A stretch of 64,000 bases of DNA from Ettlia oleoabundans (taxonomy: Eukaryota; Chlorophyta; Chlorophyceae; Chlamydomonadales), in the NCBI GenBank assembly GCA_019693395.1, contig JAAMXP010000259.1, forward strand, positions 1 to 64,000, read 5' to 3'. Positions within the stretch are counted from its first letter, which is position 1; the number at the start of each line of letters is the position of its first letter. A program made the translations under genes and the position numbers. This document shows positions 11,201-24,011 of this stretch, one piece after another. Below the pieces are notes generated by a model. That model did not search any database. It was given only the letters and a program-made list of their open reading frames with translations, and was not told the origin of the DNA.

Positions 11201-14200
11201 GGATGACGCAGGCACGACCCCACATGCTGCTGACCCCAGCAAGATGTGAGATGCACTCACAAGCGCGCGCCATCATCAGTAACTACGACTCTTTTACCAC
11301 ATCCCTAGTCATTTTGGGCTCCATTGCTGTGCAGGGCACGCTTCAGGACCATGTTGTGCTTCAAGAGCGGCTGCGGCGCATCCTGGGAGAGTGGACTTTT
11401 GTGGAGGCATACCAGCGCAGCGGTGGGTGGGTGGGTGGGTGGGGATAGGCGCAAGGGTTTCTGCTGCTTATGGTGGTTGAGTCGATAGATGTTGGGCCCC
11501 GGTTGCCTATTGCATGCCGCAAGAACAGGCCAAAAGGCAGCGCAGCCAGTCTGGTGGGGCCGGAAGCGAGTAGCTGCCAATGTGAGCACCGGCGGTGGCC
11601 CTTCCTGTTTATGCATGGACGGGGCATATCCACTGGCCGCTTTTCCCATGCATTTCGTCTCCCTCTCTCTCCATGTAAGTGTGCAGGCCGTATCCTTAAC
11701 GTCTCCGTGTCTGCTGCTGACACCAGGGAGCCACCCCGCCTGCTCAACTACCTCACAGGTGCCAACTGTACCTTGACATAAACATTGTATGCAGTGCTTT
11801 CCTGGGCTGATTTCATTACCACTTCTCTGACCAGCACGCCTTCAACGTCTTTTGGCGGTCACTCAAACCTGCCTGCCTGGTTGTCTACCTACCCGCCTGC
11901 ACGCCACCACCACTTTACACCAATTCCATCCATGAGCGCCAACTCCACTCAACCCCTTTTCCCGCATTCCTATCCAGCTCCCAACGTGCTCATCTGGAGC
12001 GCTGTGGCCTGCTCCTCAGCCTTCCCCCTACTCTACGCCCCACAGCAGCTGCTGGCACGAGACAGCCGTGGGATTATTGTGGGATTCAATGCGCAGGTGC
12101 TTGGCTTGTGATTTTGGCTGGGTGCTGAAGTCATGGTGACGCTTTACATCGCTGCCGGTGGCGGTGGTGCCGACGCTAGAAAAAACAGGGCAGCATTTGG
12201 CCAGGCATATTGCTCGTATATACACGCTGCCTCAACTGTTGATCATGTGCTGCGAGTACCCAAAACCTTCCTCGGGGCTTGGCTGCTCATTCACATCTTG
12301 TCACACGCAGGCTGAAAGGAACAAACACAAGTTTCGCTGACATAGTTTCACTGATCACATCCTGCAGGAGGCTGGTGAGATGCAGCGGCGGTGGCGCGAC
12401 GGCAGCCTGGAGGAAGACCTGCCGATGCGGGGTCTCAGCGAAATGTTCAACGTGAGCTTGTGATGCTGCTGGTGCTTGGGCTGGTGGGGTTGATGTTGCA
12501 TTTGGCACGGGCTCACAAGCACTGCTGCTGGTGTGCGATGGTGGTGTGGTTTATCTAGGTGGGGTTGGCTGGAATTAGGTGTTGCGATGCTGATCTCCGG
12601 CTGCCACATACCGTGCTCCATAATACCACTGGTTGAACCTGAGGTTCAGATGTGCTTTCTTCAGCTGTGTCCCAACCCAAGTTCCTTTCTACCTTTCTTA
12701 TGCTGCAGGTCAACTATTTCATAGTGTCCCAGGCCAACCCCTACGTTCTCCCTCTCATGGGTGTGTGCCCATCATGCTGTGCCTGCGCTCGGGTGTATCT
12801 GCTGTGGGACTTTGAGCAAGTGGCATGTGCCATGGCGTCCTGATCACGGAGTGTAGAACACAGTGCATCATGCCTGCTGTATTGATGTTTAATGCATCCA
12901 CAAGTCTGCGATCACCCTCTACACATATGACCGCAGCTCTCAAGCGTATGGTACCGCGAAAGCTGGGCAACTTGGTGGAAGGGGAGTTCAAGCACAGGTG
13001 GGCACACTGAATGCAATGGCTTAAAGCAATATGCACTGTGATGGGAGGCAGGCTGCCGCTTGCGCACAGTAGCCACGCAGCTTCTTACACAGCCAGGTGT
13101 GTGCTATACTACAAGCAGGAACCCTTTCCTCTTTTACTATCCTGCTTGACGTGTCACACCACACTGTATTGTATCACTGCAGGTGCAAGCAACTGATGGA
13201 AGTGCTGCCGTCATGGGTGGGCGCGAACCGCCTGCTCAAGCTGCTGAATCAGGCAAGCACAACCGTTGCAAACCGCCGCATCCATGCATGTTTCGTAGCG
13301 TGTCTCCCGTCACCTGTATGTCGTGGCAACGCTTGCTGTCTGCCACTCTTGTGCGACCTCTTTACCCGCCCTGCCCTGTTTACGGCTGCCTGCTGCGCTG
13401 CTCCTGCCCCTGCCTTTGCAGCCCTGGGAGGGCGACTGCACCATGATGCTGCCAGTCACCACCTTCAGCACAGGCAAGCTTTGTGTGCCCTTGCTACCTA
13501 TTTCCTTTTTCTGAACGTCATGGAGCAAATGCATTAGGTATTTGTCCCTCGCCTTTGAACAACCTTCCAAAACAACCTACACCACCGTCAGCGCCCTGCC
13601 CCCCACTCCTTGCCTAACATGCCACGCCATCAGCACAACATTCTCAGCAAGCTGACCTGCCAACATCTTTATCCCTTCTTGCGCTTTCTATCTGCAGCCA
13701 AGAGCGTGATAAACCTGAGCAAGGCGGACCTGATGGTGGCAGTGAATGAGGGCAAGCGAGCCACATGGGCCAAGTTGTCGGCAATACAGGTGAGGTATGC
13801 GCAGTACCTGTAGTGCGCAGCAAAGCAAAAAGTCTGCCACTCCTTAAGGCGCCATTGTGGCATAGCAATGTCATGGCAATGCGCGTGCCACACTGCTCAG
13901 CGCGTATGCGCCACATAGCATCCGCTCATCTGAATTCTGCCAGGTGTCGGCATTTCAGCTTCAGCCACCTTCCCACGACGTTTTTGTACAAAATTAACTT
14001 TGTGTTCAAGCTTGCAGGCCAACTGCGCCATTGAGGCAGCAATAGACGAGTGCCTGCGGCAGGCCACAACTATGTGTAATGCCCAGCGCCGCCGCCAGCT
14101 GCGCCGCCGCGGCATGGCCGCGTCCAACGGCAACGAGAACGGTGGCGCCAGCAATGGCAACAGTTTCAGCGGCAGCAGCCAGCCGATGCTGAGGCGTGGC

Positions 14201-15343
14201 ATTCCCTCCTGGCTGCACATGCCCTCTCTGGGTATCCCTCGTATCGAGTCTCGGGACATGGGCCTGCTCTCACCCACAGGATCCCGCTTGACGCTCGCCC
14301 GTGAGTGTTTTTGTAGCCTCCCCCTCCCGTTGCTTCTTTGCAGAAGTGCTGGGCAGGTACCGTGGTGTAGTCAAGGAGGAGGGGAGTGTATTACAGCAGA
14401 GGCACAGCGAGCATGCTTTTGCTCTCGACGCCTGCTCCGTGCTCGTGCCTGGCCAGAGGCGCGCTCTAAATCAATTGACCCACCAATGCCGGCTGCCCTA
14501 TCCCTCCTTTTGTGCAGCTTCCACTTCTGCCGCCTTAGAGCTGCCGCTGCCCGACTCGCTTTTTGCGCCTGGTGGGTTGCTGCAGTTGCCCGCCTGAGTA
14601 AAACACACCTTGTTTTAGCGCTATGGTGCAGGTACCTTTGGCAGTTGTTTGGCATTGGCAGTAAGATTGGCAATCAACCTTGAAGACAGCATGGATGAAT
14701 GATGGCAGCATGCCTGTGTTCATTTTGCACCGGCCAACCCCGGTATCCACCATGCCATGCATGTCTATCTGCCTGCCTGCCTGCCTGCCTGCGGGTTTGT
14801 GTGCAGGTTCGCGCAGCCAGCATGATGGCACCAATGGCTCCTCAGCAGCGCTGCACCTGGCCAGTGGCCCAAGTGAGCAGCTGACCGACACTGCGGTGCC
14901 GGAAGATGCGGAACGAGAGGCGGAACAAGTGGCGGCAGCGGAGCGAGAGGCAGCAGCGGAGGAGGCTGGCCGAGCGGCTTCTCTTCCTGTGGGAAATGCT
15001 GTTGGTGGGTGCACACTGCAGTCTCGTGTCAAGCTATGCTATCACAGTGCAGCCTTTGCACTGCGGCCTTTGTCATCTTGGCGGGTGCTGTCTCTTGCTG
15101 CTCCCGGGCTGGCAAATGCTTGGCTGGCTGGTTCCCCATGTGCGTTTTTGCCACACAAGTGCACACCAGAGATTTTGTTTTCAAACGCATGGTGCTGTAG
15201 ATGGCTTGGAGAAGTTGGAGGTTGCTGCACTGGTAGGACCCCCTCCCCTGGAGAGCGGATTGGAGCTGTGGCGGAACTTTTTCTCCCTCACCCCGGCCAC
15301 CAGCACAGTGCCTGCCACAAGCCTCGACTTCATTGCGCCCTGA
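8279..15343 (+). CDS. SDP1: SDP1-type patatin triacylglycerol lipase
   Basis: Releases fatty acids from storage triacylglycerol on oil bodies (family knowledge: Arabidopsis SDP1, yeast Tgl3/4/5). Twenty-two inferred exons from ATG 8279 to TGA 15341-15343 give about 795 residues; Arabidopsis SDP1 has about 825. An N-terminal DUF3336-like region ([32 protein letters not shown]) leads to the oxyanion Gly-rich loop, the nucleophile in GSSAG (Ser292), and [11 protein letters not shown] carrying the catalytic-dyad Asp444. [19 protein letters not shown] and the [14 protein letters not shown] segment follow family order. The C-terminal 150 residues, Ser/Ala/Glu-rich, are not conserved. Two consecutive late introns (13253-13421 and 13474-13697) use GC donors. 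One donor sits on a GGGT repeat. The exons around 14300-14518 are the least certain. Confidence 0.92.
11422..11444 (+). repeat. (GGGT)n at an SDP1 5' splice site
   Basis: A perfect run of GGGT units starts at the last base of an SDP1 exon (exon end 11422) and fills the first 22 nt of the intron. Five successive G3+ runs separated by single T meet the G-quadruplex sequence rule on the transcript strand. Confidence 0.85.
14771..14792 (+). repeat. (GCCT)n microsatellite in SDP1 intron
   Basis: Five tandem GCCT units lie about 15 nt before an inferred acceptor (exon start 14807). Shorter copies of the same pyrimidine-rich unit sit before other acceptors in this gene, so it may double as a polypyrimidine tract. 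Confidence 0.8.
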
Positions 15344-16173
15344 GCGTCCCCGATGGATGGCTATGACCTCTTCTTATCCTTGCAAGGAAACTCTAGCATG
15401 CGGTAGGCCGGTGATCTAGAGTGATACTCGCGGCAGGGTGCTGTGGATGGAGCATGCTGGCACATCAACCATTAGTCCAAGCAGCGGGAATGTTGGCTGA
15501 CTCTTGAGTGCTCCCTAGCTCCTAATGATGAATGTGATCTCCTTCTGTTTTCCTCGTCCTCAAAAAGGATGAACCAAACCTTGCCCTTGCTTACTTCCGT
15601 GCTATTAGCTATATATATGGTAGAATCTTGTGCACTTCTTGCTTGTATTTAGCACCGCAATCACCGCAATCTAGTGTTATGGCGCTGCGAAATGCGACTG
15701 TCGACATTTAAGTGATTTGCATGTAACTAAATAAATATGATGTCGGCCTCATTCTTGTTCGCCTGCCCTTGCTGCGCAAGTGGTTCGTGTGCAGTCCTTG
15801 CAGAGCGGCAGGCGGTGGCAGCGCCGGAAGCAGGCCCTGGGAAACCCCGACAGGCCGCTCCTTCACCGTGATCACTAAGCAGATGTGCCTATTTCGCGCC
15901 GTTCTAAATAATGAGCGCGTTGTGCACCGCCAACGCGATTTGCAGCAATGCACATTGTTCCAAGCTTTGTTGCGCAAATGGTGGCTCTGCTCGTTACGTA
16001 ATAAGATGCATGGCAGGTTATCCCCAGCGGCTCCTTGGGCGCTTTGGCGAACTCTTCAGGGCAGCTGGCGCCACATGTACTGCACGCGGTACTTATCTTG
16101 CCTAAAATCAACCATTCCCCGCCGAAGGGCGTTCTGAACCGGGAGTTACAGTTGCCAGGTCGCTAGAGTCAAC
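15344..16173. other. SDP1 3' UTR and PETC promoter region
   Basis: No coding sequence is supported in these 830 bases. The first 380 or so, with several AT-rich patches including a TATATATA run near 15610, are probably the SDP1 3' UTR, ending near the TGTAA at 15722-15726. The remainder should carry the PETC promoter. A 122-codon open frame at 15769-16137 starts with a non-ATG codon and is not believed. Confidence 0.5.
15722..15726 (+). terminator. Putative TGTAA poly(A) signal of SDP1
   Basis: TGTAA within an AT-rich stretch (ATGTAACTAAATAAAT) 380 nt after the SDP1 stop. Confidence 0.55.
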
Positions 16174-17830
16174 ATGCAGGCGACCCTGTCCAGCAAGGCG
16201 TCCGTGGCGGCCGCCTTCCGGCCCACCAGCCGCCCCTCCGCTCGCCGGGCCCCTATGGCCGTGCGGGCGGCGGCGGTCTCCTCGGAGGTGCCCTCCATGG
16301 AGAAGCGCGTGCTGATGGTGAGGCAGCAGCGCTGCAGGGCCCTGGGGGTTGATGCCAGCCCATCATGCCAGCCCCTCCACCAAGCCCCAGTCTTTGGCGC
16401 TCCTACATTCCTGACGCAGTGCCAGCTTTAACCTGTAAGGCAGCGAACACGCGACCCTATCGTGGCTGGTGCCCCTGCTCCTCGCCCGCATGACTCACAA
16501 CCGCGCATTGCGGTCTCTTCTTGCAGAACTGGCTGCTGCTTGGCGCCGTGGGTGCCCCTGCCGTCGGCCTGGCCGGTCCCTACGCCCTGTTCTTCGTGCC
16601 TCCCAGGTGTGGCGCAGCAGCAGCGGGCGGCGGAGCAGCGACAGCCACTACAACGCTGGCCCTGCCCTGTCTGTGCTCATATCCAACAGCTGGCTGATGT
16701 TGCCATCACCTCATTACATGACTGCAGCTCTGGCGGCGGCGGCGGCGGCACTGTGGCCAAGGATGCTCTGGGCAACGACGTGAAGGCGTCCAGCTGGCTG
16801 AAGACCCACCCCGCTGGCGACCGCTCCCTGGTGCAGGGCCTCAAGGTGCGCCAGCTGGCCGGCTGCTGCCGATTCGATTGCTGCTACATATTACAGCCTC
16901 TATGCTGCTGACCGAGGCAGTGGGTTTGGTACGTGCCAATGTGCACCCAGCGGCACACGTGTGTAACGCACCAGCTCGAGTTCAGCAGCAGCGCAGCATG
17001 CAGCAACCAGGCCTGCAGACGGACCCCTCTGGGCGCTCCTCTGCACTGCTTGCTGTAGCAGCAGCAGTTCTGGAGCAGCAGCGTGATCGCAGCAATGCAG
17101 GCACAGCTGTTGACTTGAAGACATGCTGGCTGGCTGTGGGGGCAGCTGGCACAGCACTACAGCTCTGAAGCAGCCATATCAGCTGGCTCAGCCACGAACT
17201 TAGCATGGCTAGGCCATTATTGCTGCGGTCACTTCGTGCAGCAATGCCCATCCCCGTGTTTAACACGTGTGTCACACAGAATAGCCGATAGTACCGCTCT
17301 AAATTTGCCTCTGGTTGACCACCCTGCTTCCTCCTCATTGCTGCGTCTTCGCAGGCTGACGCCACCTACCTGATTGTGAACAAGGAGGGCAACATCGAGA
17401 GCTACGGCCTCAATGCCGTGTGCACCCACCTTGGCTGCGTCGTGCCCTGGAACAACGCGGAGAACAAGTTCATGTGCCCCTGCCACGGCAGCCAGTACAA
17501 CGCCGAGGGCAAGAAGATCCGTGGCCCCGCTCCTCTGTCCCTGGCCCTTGCGCACTGCGACATCAACGACGATGTGGTCACCTTCACGCCCTGGTGAGGC
17601 CGGACCACTGTCCCCTCCGGCGAGGAGGGTGAAGGGTCGGCCCTGTGTTGCTGGAAACGGTTGTTGCAAAGAGCAGTTGGAAGCAGCGATTGCCACTGCA
17701 TTGAACAAAGCATCAGGCAATGACCAGCTGGTGGCTGCCTAGCCATTCAAATATTTTTTGCGTTTGTCTTCCTTCAATCTGCAGGACTGAGACTGACTTC
17801 CGCACTGGTGACGCCCCCTGGTGGGCGTAA
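16174..17830 (+). CDS. PETC: Rieske iron-sulfur protein of cytochrome b6f, chloroplast precursor
   Basis: Carries the 2Fe-2S cluster that accepts electrons from plastoquinol in the thylakoid cytochrome b6f complex. Five exons (16174-16317, 16527-16606, 16728-16845, 17355-17593, 17785-17830) give 208 residues, close to Chlamydomonas PETC. Residues 1-30 or so are an Ala/Arg/Ser-rich transit peptide. One membrane helix ([20 protein letters not shown]) is followed by a Gly6 hinge and [14 protein letters not shown]. The cluster ligands are visible as CTHLGC (Cys137, His139) and CPCHGS (Cys155, His158), with the disulfide pair Cys142/Cys157. The 16-codon last exon completes the family ending [11 protein letters not shown] plus Ala. 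Nothing looks missing. Confidence 0.97.
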
Positions 17831-18145
17831 GCCGCTTGGCGTCAGCCAACAGCTGGCGCTGACACCCGCAGCTAACGGCGGCAGTGGAGCTTTCTAGTGG
17901 CACAAGCACGGCCAGCACCCTGCACCGCAACAGCGCCAAGCAGCAACGCGGGATGCAGCGTGTACCATTCCAGCCCTCCCACGCACCAGCACCCAAAGGA
18001 CACATAGGGGCGCTGCGGCAGGTGCCCCCACCAACACTCAATTCATTTGCCGCTTCACTCATGCAGTGTGTGTGTCACCTATTCTCTTGTTGCCCGCTCA
18101 CTGCTCCACGACTCCAACCCCGAGAAGAAAATCCCACCCTACTGG

Positions 18146-18150
18146 TGTAA
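18146..18150 (+). terminator. Putative TGTAA poly(A) signal of PETC
   Basis: TGTAA about 315 nt after the PETC stop. Confidence 0.5.
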
Positions 18151-18257
18151 CTAGAAATAGCAAGTTCTCAAGCTAGGAGAGGTGATAGAGCACAGCAGTG
18201 GATCGTCTGCCCTTCTTTGTTGCAGTTACATTGGCTGCATACCGGAATGCCAGGGTG

Positions 18258-18262
18258 TTACA
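18258..18262 (-). terminator. Putative TGTAA poly(A) signal of methyltransferase gene
   Basis: TTACA on the plus strand, 130 nt beyond the methyltransferase stop. Together with the PETC signal at 18146 it leaves roughly 110 bp between the convergent 3' ends. Confidence 0.5.
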
Positions 18263-18391
18263 GCACTCCAAATAACTGATGACAGTGGTAAGTTGGCACT
18301 GTGAAGGGGGAATATGCAGGAATGGATTTAAGTATAATGCAAGAAAATGCAATCAGGGCGTAGAATTTGTCACAGGCGAACCAACCTGGGA

Positions 18392-19838
18392 CTATACAGC
18401 TTGCAGCCGCGCAATGCCTGCTACGTGCGGCGCTATGAGAGCAGCCCCGTCCACGCTGAACCGCATGGCCTGCACGCCACCCTGGAAGCCTGGCGTGGTG
18501 TGTATGAGGGGCAGCGGGTCGCGGGTGAGGTGACAGTTGTCGGCCAGCAGGCGCTGCAGTGGGTTGAGCGCCTGCTGTGCAACTCGCAGCAATGGCTGGC
18601 CCTGCATAGGCAGGTGGGGAGACAGGTCTGTCAGGACCCCTTGTCACGCGCAAAACACAGGGTCGCAGTGGTATGTGCTCCCTGGTAGATGCCGATGGTG
18701 CCTACCTAAGTTTCTATCCACCTCTCCCCACACTACCGCTACTCACTGGGCTGCCAAAATTAAATAGCAAACCAGCCCACCTGCGCCGCAGTGTGCTCAA
18801 TAAACAGCAGAGCCCCTCCTGGCTTCAGCACCCGAGCCACCTCACGCAGCACTGCTGTCACGTCTGGGACTGAGCAGAGAACCTGCTTAGGGGTGGACAA
18901 ACACGGACAGCCTTCCGGTGTGAAGTGGGGCATTGCTCGACCGATGGCGGCATCGCGTTCTGGCAATGACTGTTGGGGTTGGTAACCGAGTGTTAGGCCG
19001 AACACATAGAAGAGGGGTTGATTACATTGCAGTCCAACATACCAGATAAACGCTACAGCTGGTGATAGCATGGTGATAGTGCTCAACTCGAACAACACCC
19101 ATCACCTACCAGCGTGCACACGACCGCATCCATGCAGCCATCAGGCAGCGGCATTGCCTCCGCGCTGCCCTGCACCCATGTGAAGCGCTCTGCGGGCCAA
19201 TTGGCATGCTGCAGGCTCTTGTCCAGGTAAGGGCGCATGAAGGTGTTTGGATCCAGGCCAGTGATGTGCAGAGGTGGGACACTGCTGCTGCCGCTGCTGG
19301 GACTGCTGGTGCAATCTCCGTTACTGCTGGCGACGGTGGTGCTGCTGCTGCTGCTGCTCTGGCTCTCCATCAAATTATAAAAATTGGAGTATATCTGCAA
19401 GTTGGGGCCAATGCCGATTCCGAGTTCCAGCAGTTGTGCTGGTTCTGCTGCACTTGCCGGGGCCGGCAGGCCAGCCAGCAGCTCGGAAAACAGGCGCCGC
19501 TTAACTGGGGCTATGCTGACTTCATAATCTGCCATGCCCTCAGCCATTGCTGCAGCAAATGCGCGATCCAGGAACGCATTGCGCGGCCTCTGCTCTTGCT
19601 CTGCAGCTGCCGCAACGCAGGCTGCACAGGCACAGTGCGGCAGCGCTGCAACTGCTGCCAGGAGGCGCCGCCGGGTGGCAAGGGCACCGCTGCTGCCATC
19701 TTGCACGATCGGCCATTGCTGATGTCTTTGCTGATGGGAAGCCCGTGCGTTGACTTGTGCGCGCAAGGCCTGTCGCCTGGCCAGTTGCAATTGTGACGCT
19801 GCACGCTGGGTTGACAACACACGGCAGCGGCACGCCAT
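18392..19838 (-). CDS. SAM-dependent methyltransferase, METTL7/UbiE-like, probably plastid
   Basis: Three exons (19838-19110, 18882-18781, 18601-18392) join in frame to about 346 residues. SAM motif I is LLELGIGIGPNLQIYSN. A Ser-rich insert precedes LHITGLDPNTFMRPYL. FTWVQGSAEAMPLPDGCMDA, then VLCSVPDVTAVLREVARVLK and PGGALLFIEHTAAQ, are Methyltransf_11 blocks. The tail IAPHVAGIARL resembles METTL7-type ends. The N-terminus is Arg/Gln-rich, and a twin-arginine-like segment (TRRRLLAAVAALPH, then Ala-rich to AAAAE) would fit a lumenal or envelope protein; this targeting is inference. The substrate is unknown. An upstream in-frame ATG at 19895 adds 19 residues. Confidence 0.8.
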
Positions 19839-20054
19839 AACGCATTGATAACTGAGAGTTAAATGGGAAACAGGCAACGTGCGCCAGGGTTTCATGCACG
19901 GCTGCTATGCTCCGCTTGCATTGCATGGCTCAGCATCCGAATTGGGCCCAGTTTCATCTTCCGTACAGTGCAGCTTTGGACAAAGCATCGACTGAACACC
20001 GCCACAGTAGCTGTGGGTGAAGCGCCGGCCACCCCAACTCTCGGTCAAACAAGC
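19839..20054. promoter_or_regulatory. Divergent promoter region, methyltransferase / coiled-coil gene
   Basis: 216 bp separate the preferred divergent starts. An in-frame ATG for the plus-strand gene at 19863 would reduce this to 24 bp. Confidence 0.4.
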
Positions 20055-20942
20055 ATGACGCGATCTCAATACGAAGCGGCTTTGTCCAGGGCAGCTGAGG
20101 CGGAAAGCCGCGTGCAGCTGATTCACAAGCAAATCGACAAGCAACAAGACCTGGTGCGCGTTGCTGAGACAACTGCTGCCGTAAGCGGGCCGGTCACCTT
20201 GCACCAGCGCCATTTGCTATTGCACCTGCGGCTTAACAAGCTTGCTGCACTATTACCAGTGCGAATCGCTCCTGCTGCATTGTTGCAGCTGGAGGCAGCC
20301 ATGCATCGCGCAGTGGTAGCAGAAGAGCGGGCGCAGCAGCTGGAGGCGGTGCTGGGAACTTGGGAGCTGGAGCAGCGGCAGCGGCAGCTTGCTCAAGAGG
20401 CGGCCGTCAAAACTGCAGCGGAGGAGGTCCTGAAAGAGCGGCAGACCTCCATGCTGCTGTTACAGAAGCTGAATGCAGCGCTGCAGACTGGTCAGGCAGC
20501 GAGTCAGCTGCAGAAGCAGCTGGTAAAGGAGCGCGAGACCAGCACCCAGCTGAGGCGGCGCCTTAAGGTGGCAGAGCAGCAGCTAGCAGTTTTGCACTGT
20601 CGGGAGGCTGCAGCCACTGTAGCCTGCAGGGCTGGGTCAGCAAACGAGCGGCAGGACGATATGAGAGTTCAGAACAGCGCTGAGCTTGCTGAAGTGGCAC
20701 CTGCTTCGCTGGAAGTCGCACCGGGGCACGAGCAGTCTTGGCAGCAGGAGGCGGACGACAGTGCGGTGCAAGTGAGCGACGGTTCAGCTACTGCACCACC
20801 GCTGCCCGTCACTCCAGGGCCAGAAGCAGCCACCAATAAGCTCAGCTTAATGCAAACCCCCTTGTCCCAAAGTGGGTGCATGCTTGAAATGCCGAGACTG
20901 TCATTAATCACAACTGGGTGGTTTAAGTTCTCCTGCTACTAA
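20055..20942 (+). CDS. Coiled-coil protein of unknown function
   Basis: An open frame ends at TAA 20940-20942. ATG 20055 is preferred because residues upstream lack coiled-coil bias; ATG 19863 is also in frame and would give 359 residues. The body is a long Glu/Gln/Ala/Leu coil (for example EAESRVQLIHKQIDKQQDL, AEERAQQLEAVL, ERETSTQLRRRLKVAEQQL). The frame is broken in character, though not by a stop, at 20181-20288. That 108-nt segment starts GTAAGC and ends TTGCAG, and its removal joins two coil segments in frame. A Ser/Thr/Pro-rich tail follows. I recognise no family. Confidence 0.55.
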   Translation: MTRSQYEAALSRAAEAESRVQLIHKQIDKQQDLVRVAETTAAVSGPVTLHQRHLLLHLRLNKLAALLPVRIAPAALLQLEAAMHRAVVAEERAQQLEAVLGTWELEQRQRQLAQEAAVKTAAEEVLKERQTSMLLLQKLNAALQTGQAASQLQKQLVKERETSTQLRRRLKVAEQQLAVLHCREAAATVACRAGSANERQDDMRVQNSAELAEVAPASLEVAPGHEQSWQQEADDSAVQVSDGSATAPPLPVTPGPEAATNKLSLMQTPLSQSGCMLEMPRLSLITTGWFKFSCY

Positions 20943-21222
20943 ATGCTTGATATCTCATCGCATTCAGCTGGAATATTGCTTGTAGACGCATACATGACTA
21001 TCGCTGGGTAGCATGGCAAACTAGACGCAATGAGCAGGGTGCCAAGGTGGCTGTACTGATACCAAGCCGAGCGACAAAGCCAGGTGCAATGAAGAAACAA
21101 GCAACTAGTCACAACCCACGGCAACAGACAGCAGAGATTCATAACGCACTGCGCTGCAACTTGCCCTCCAGCAGCTGGGCTTCCACATCGAAGGCACGGC
21201 GTCGCTGCCCACTCTTCTGCTG

Positions 21223-23756
<2,534 letters not shown>

Positions 23757-24011
23757 TACGAAAGTTGAGTGTTGCCTGGTCTGAAATCTCGTTGGCCAAA
23801 ATCCCTGTCGAGCCTTTCAGGGTGCGAGAAGTGATCAAGCAAGCTTTATTCCGACGACACTTCAACGAGATGCATGTGCCTTTCCTCCGCAGAGAGCTCC
23901 GACATGCTGACTGGGCAGGAAACCGAGCAATCGAGGGCAGGGGCTCCAAATCGCAAATAATTCGCCTTGAATCTCCACTACTTGTTCAATTTCGCACACC
24001 AACTCCCCCAA
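23757..24011. promoter_or_regulatory. Divergent promoter region, ECHS1 / TPPP gene
   Basis: 255 bp lie between the two divergent start codons and must contain both promoters and 5' UTRs. Confidence 0.45.

Noticed and set aside
14342..14354. 13-nt microexon in SDP1 between tgcag and gtacc
   Set aside because: Including it would put the next exon (14518) out of phase.
15769..16137. 122-codon open frame upstream of PETC
   Set aside because: Begins with a non-ATG codon and shows no coding bias or domain; it lies where the PETC promoter is expected.
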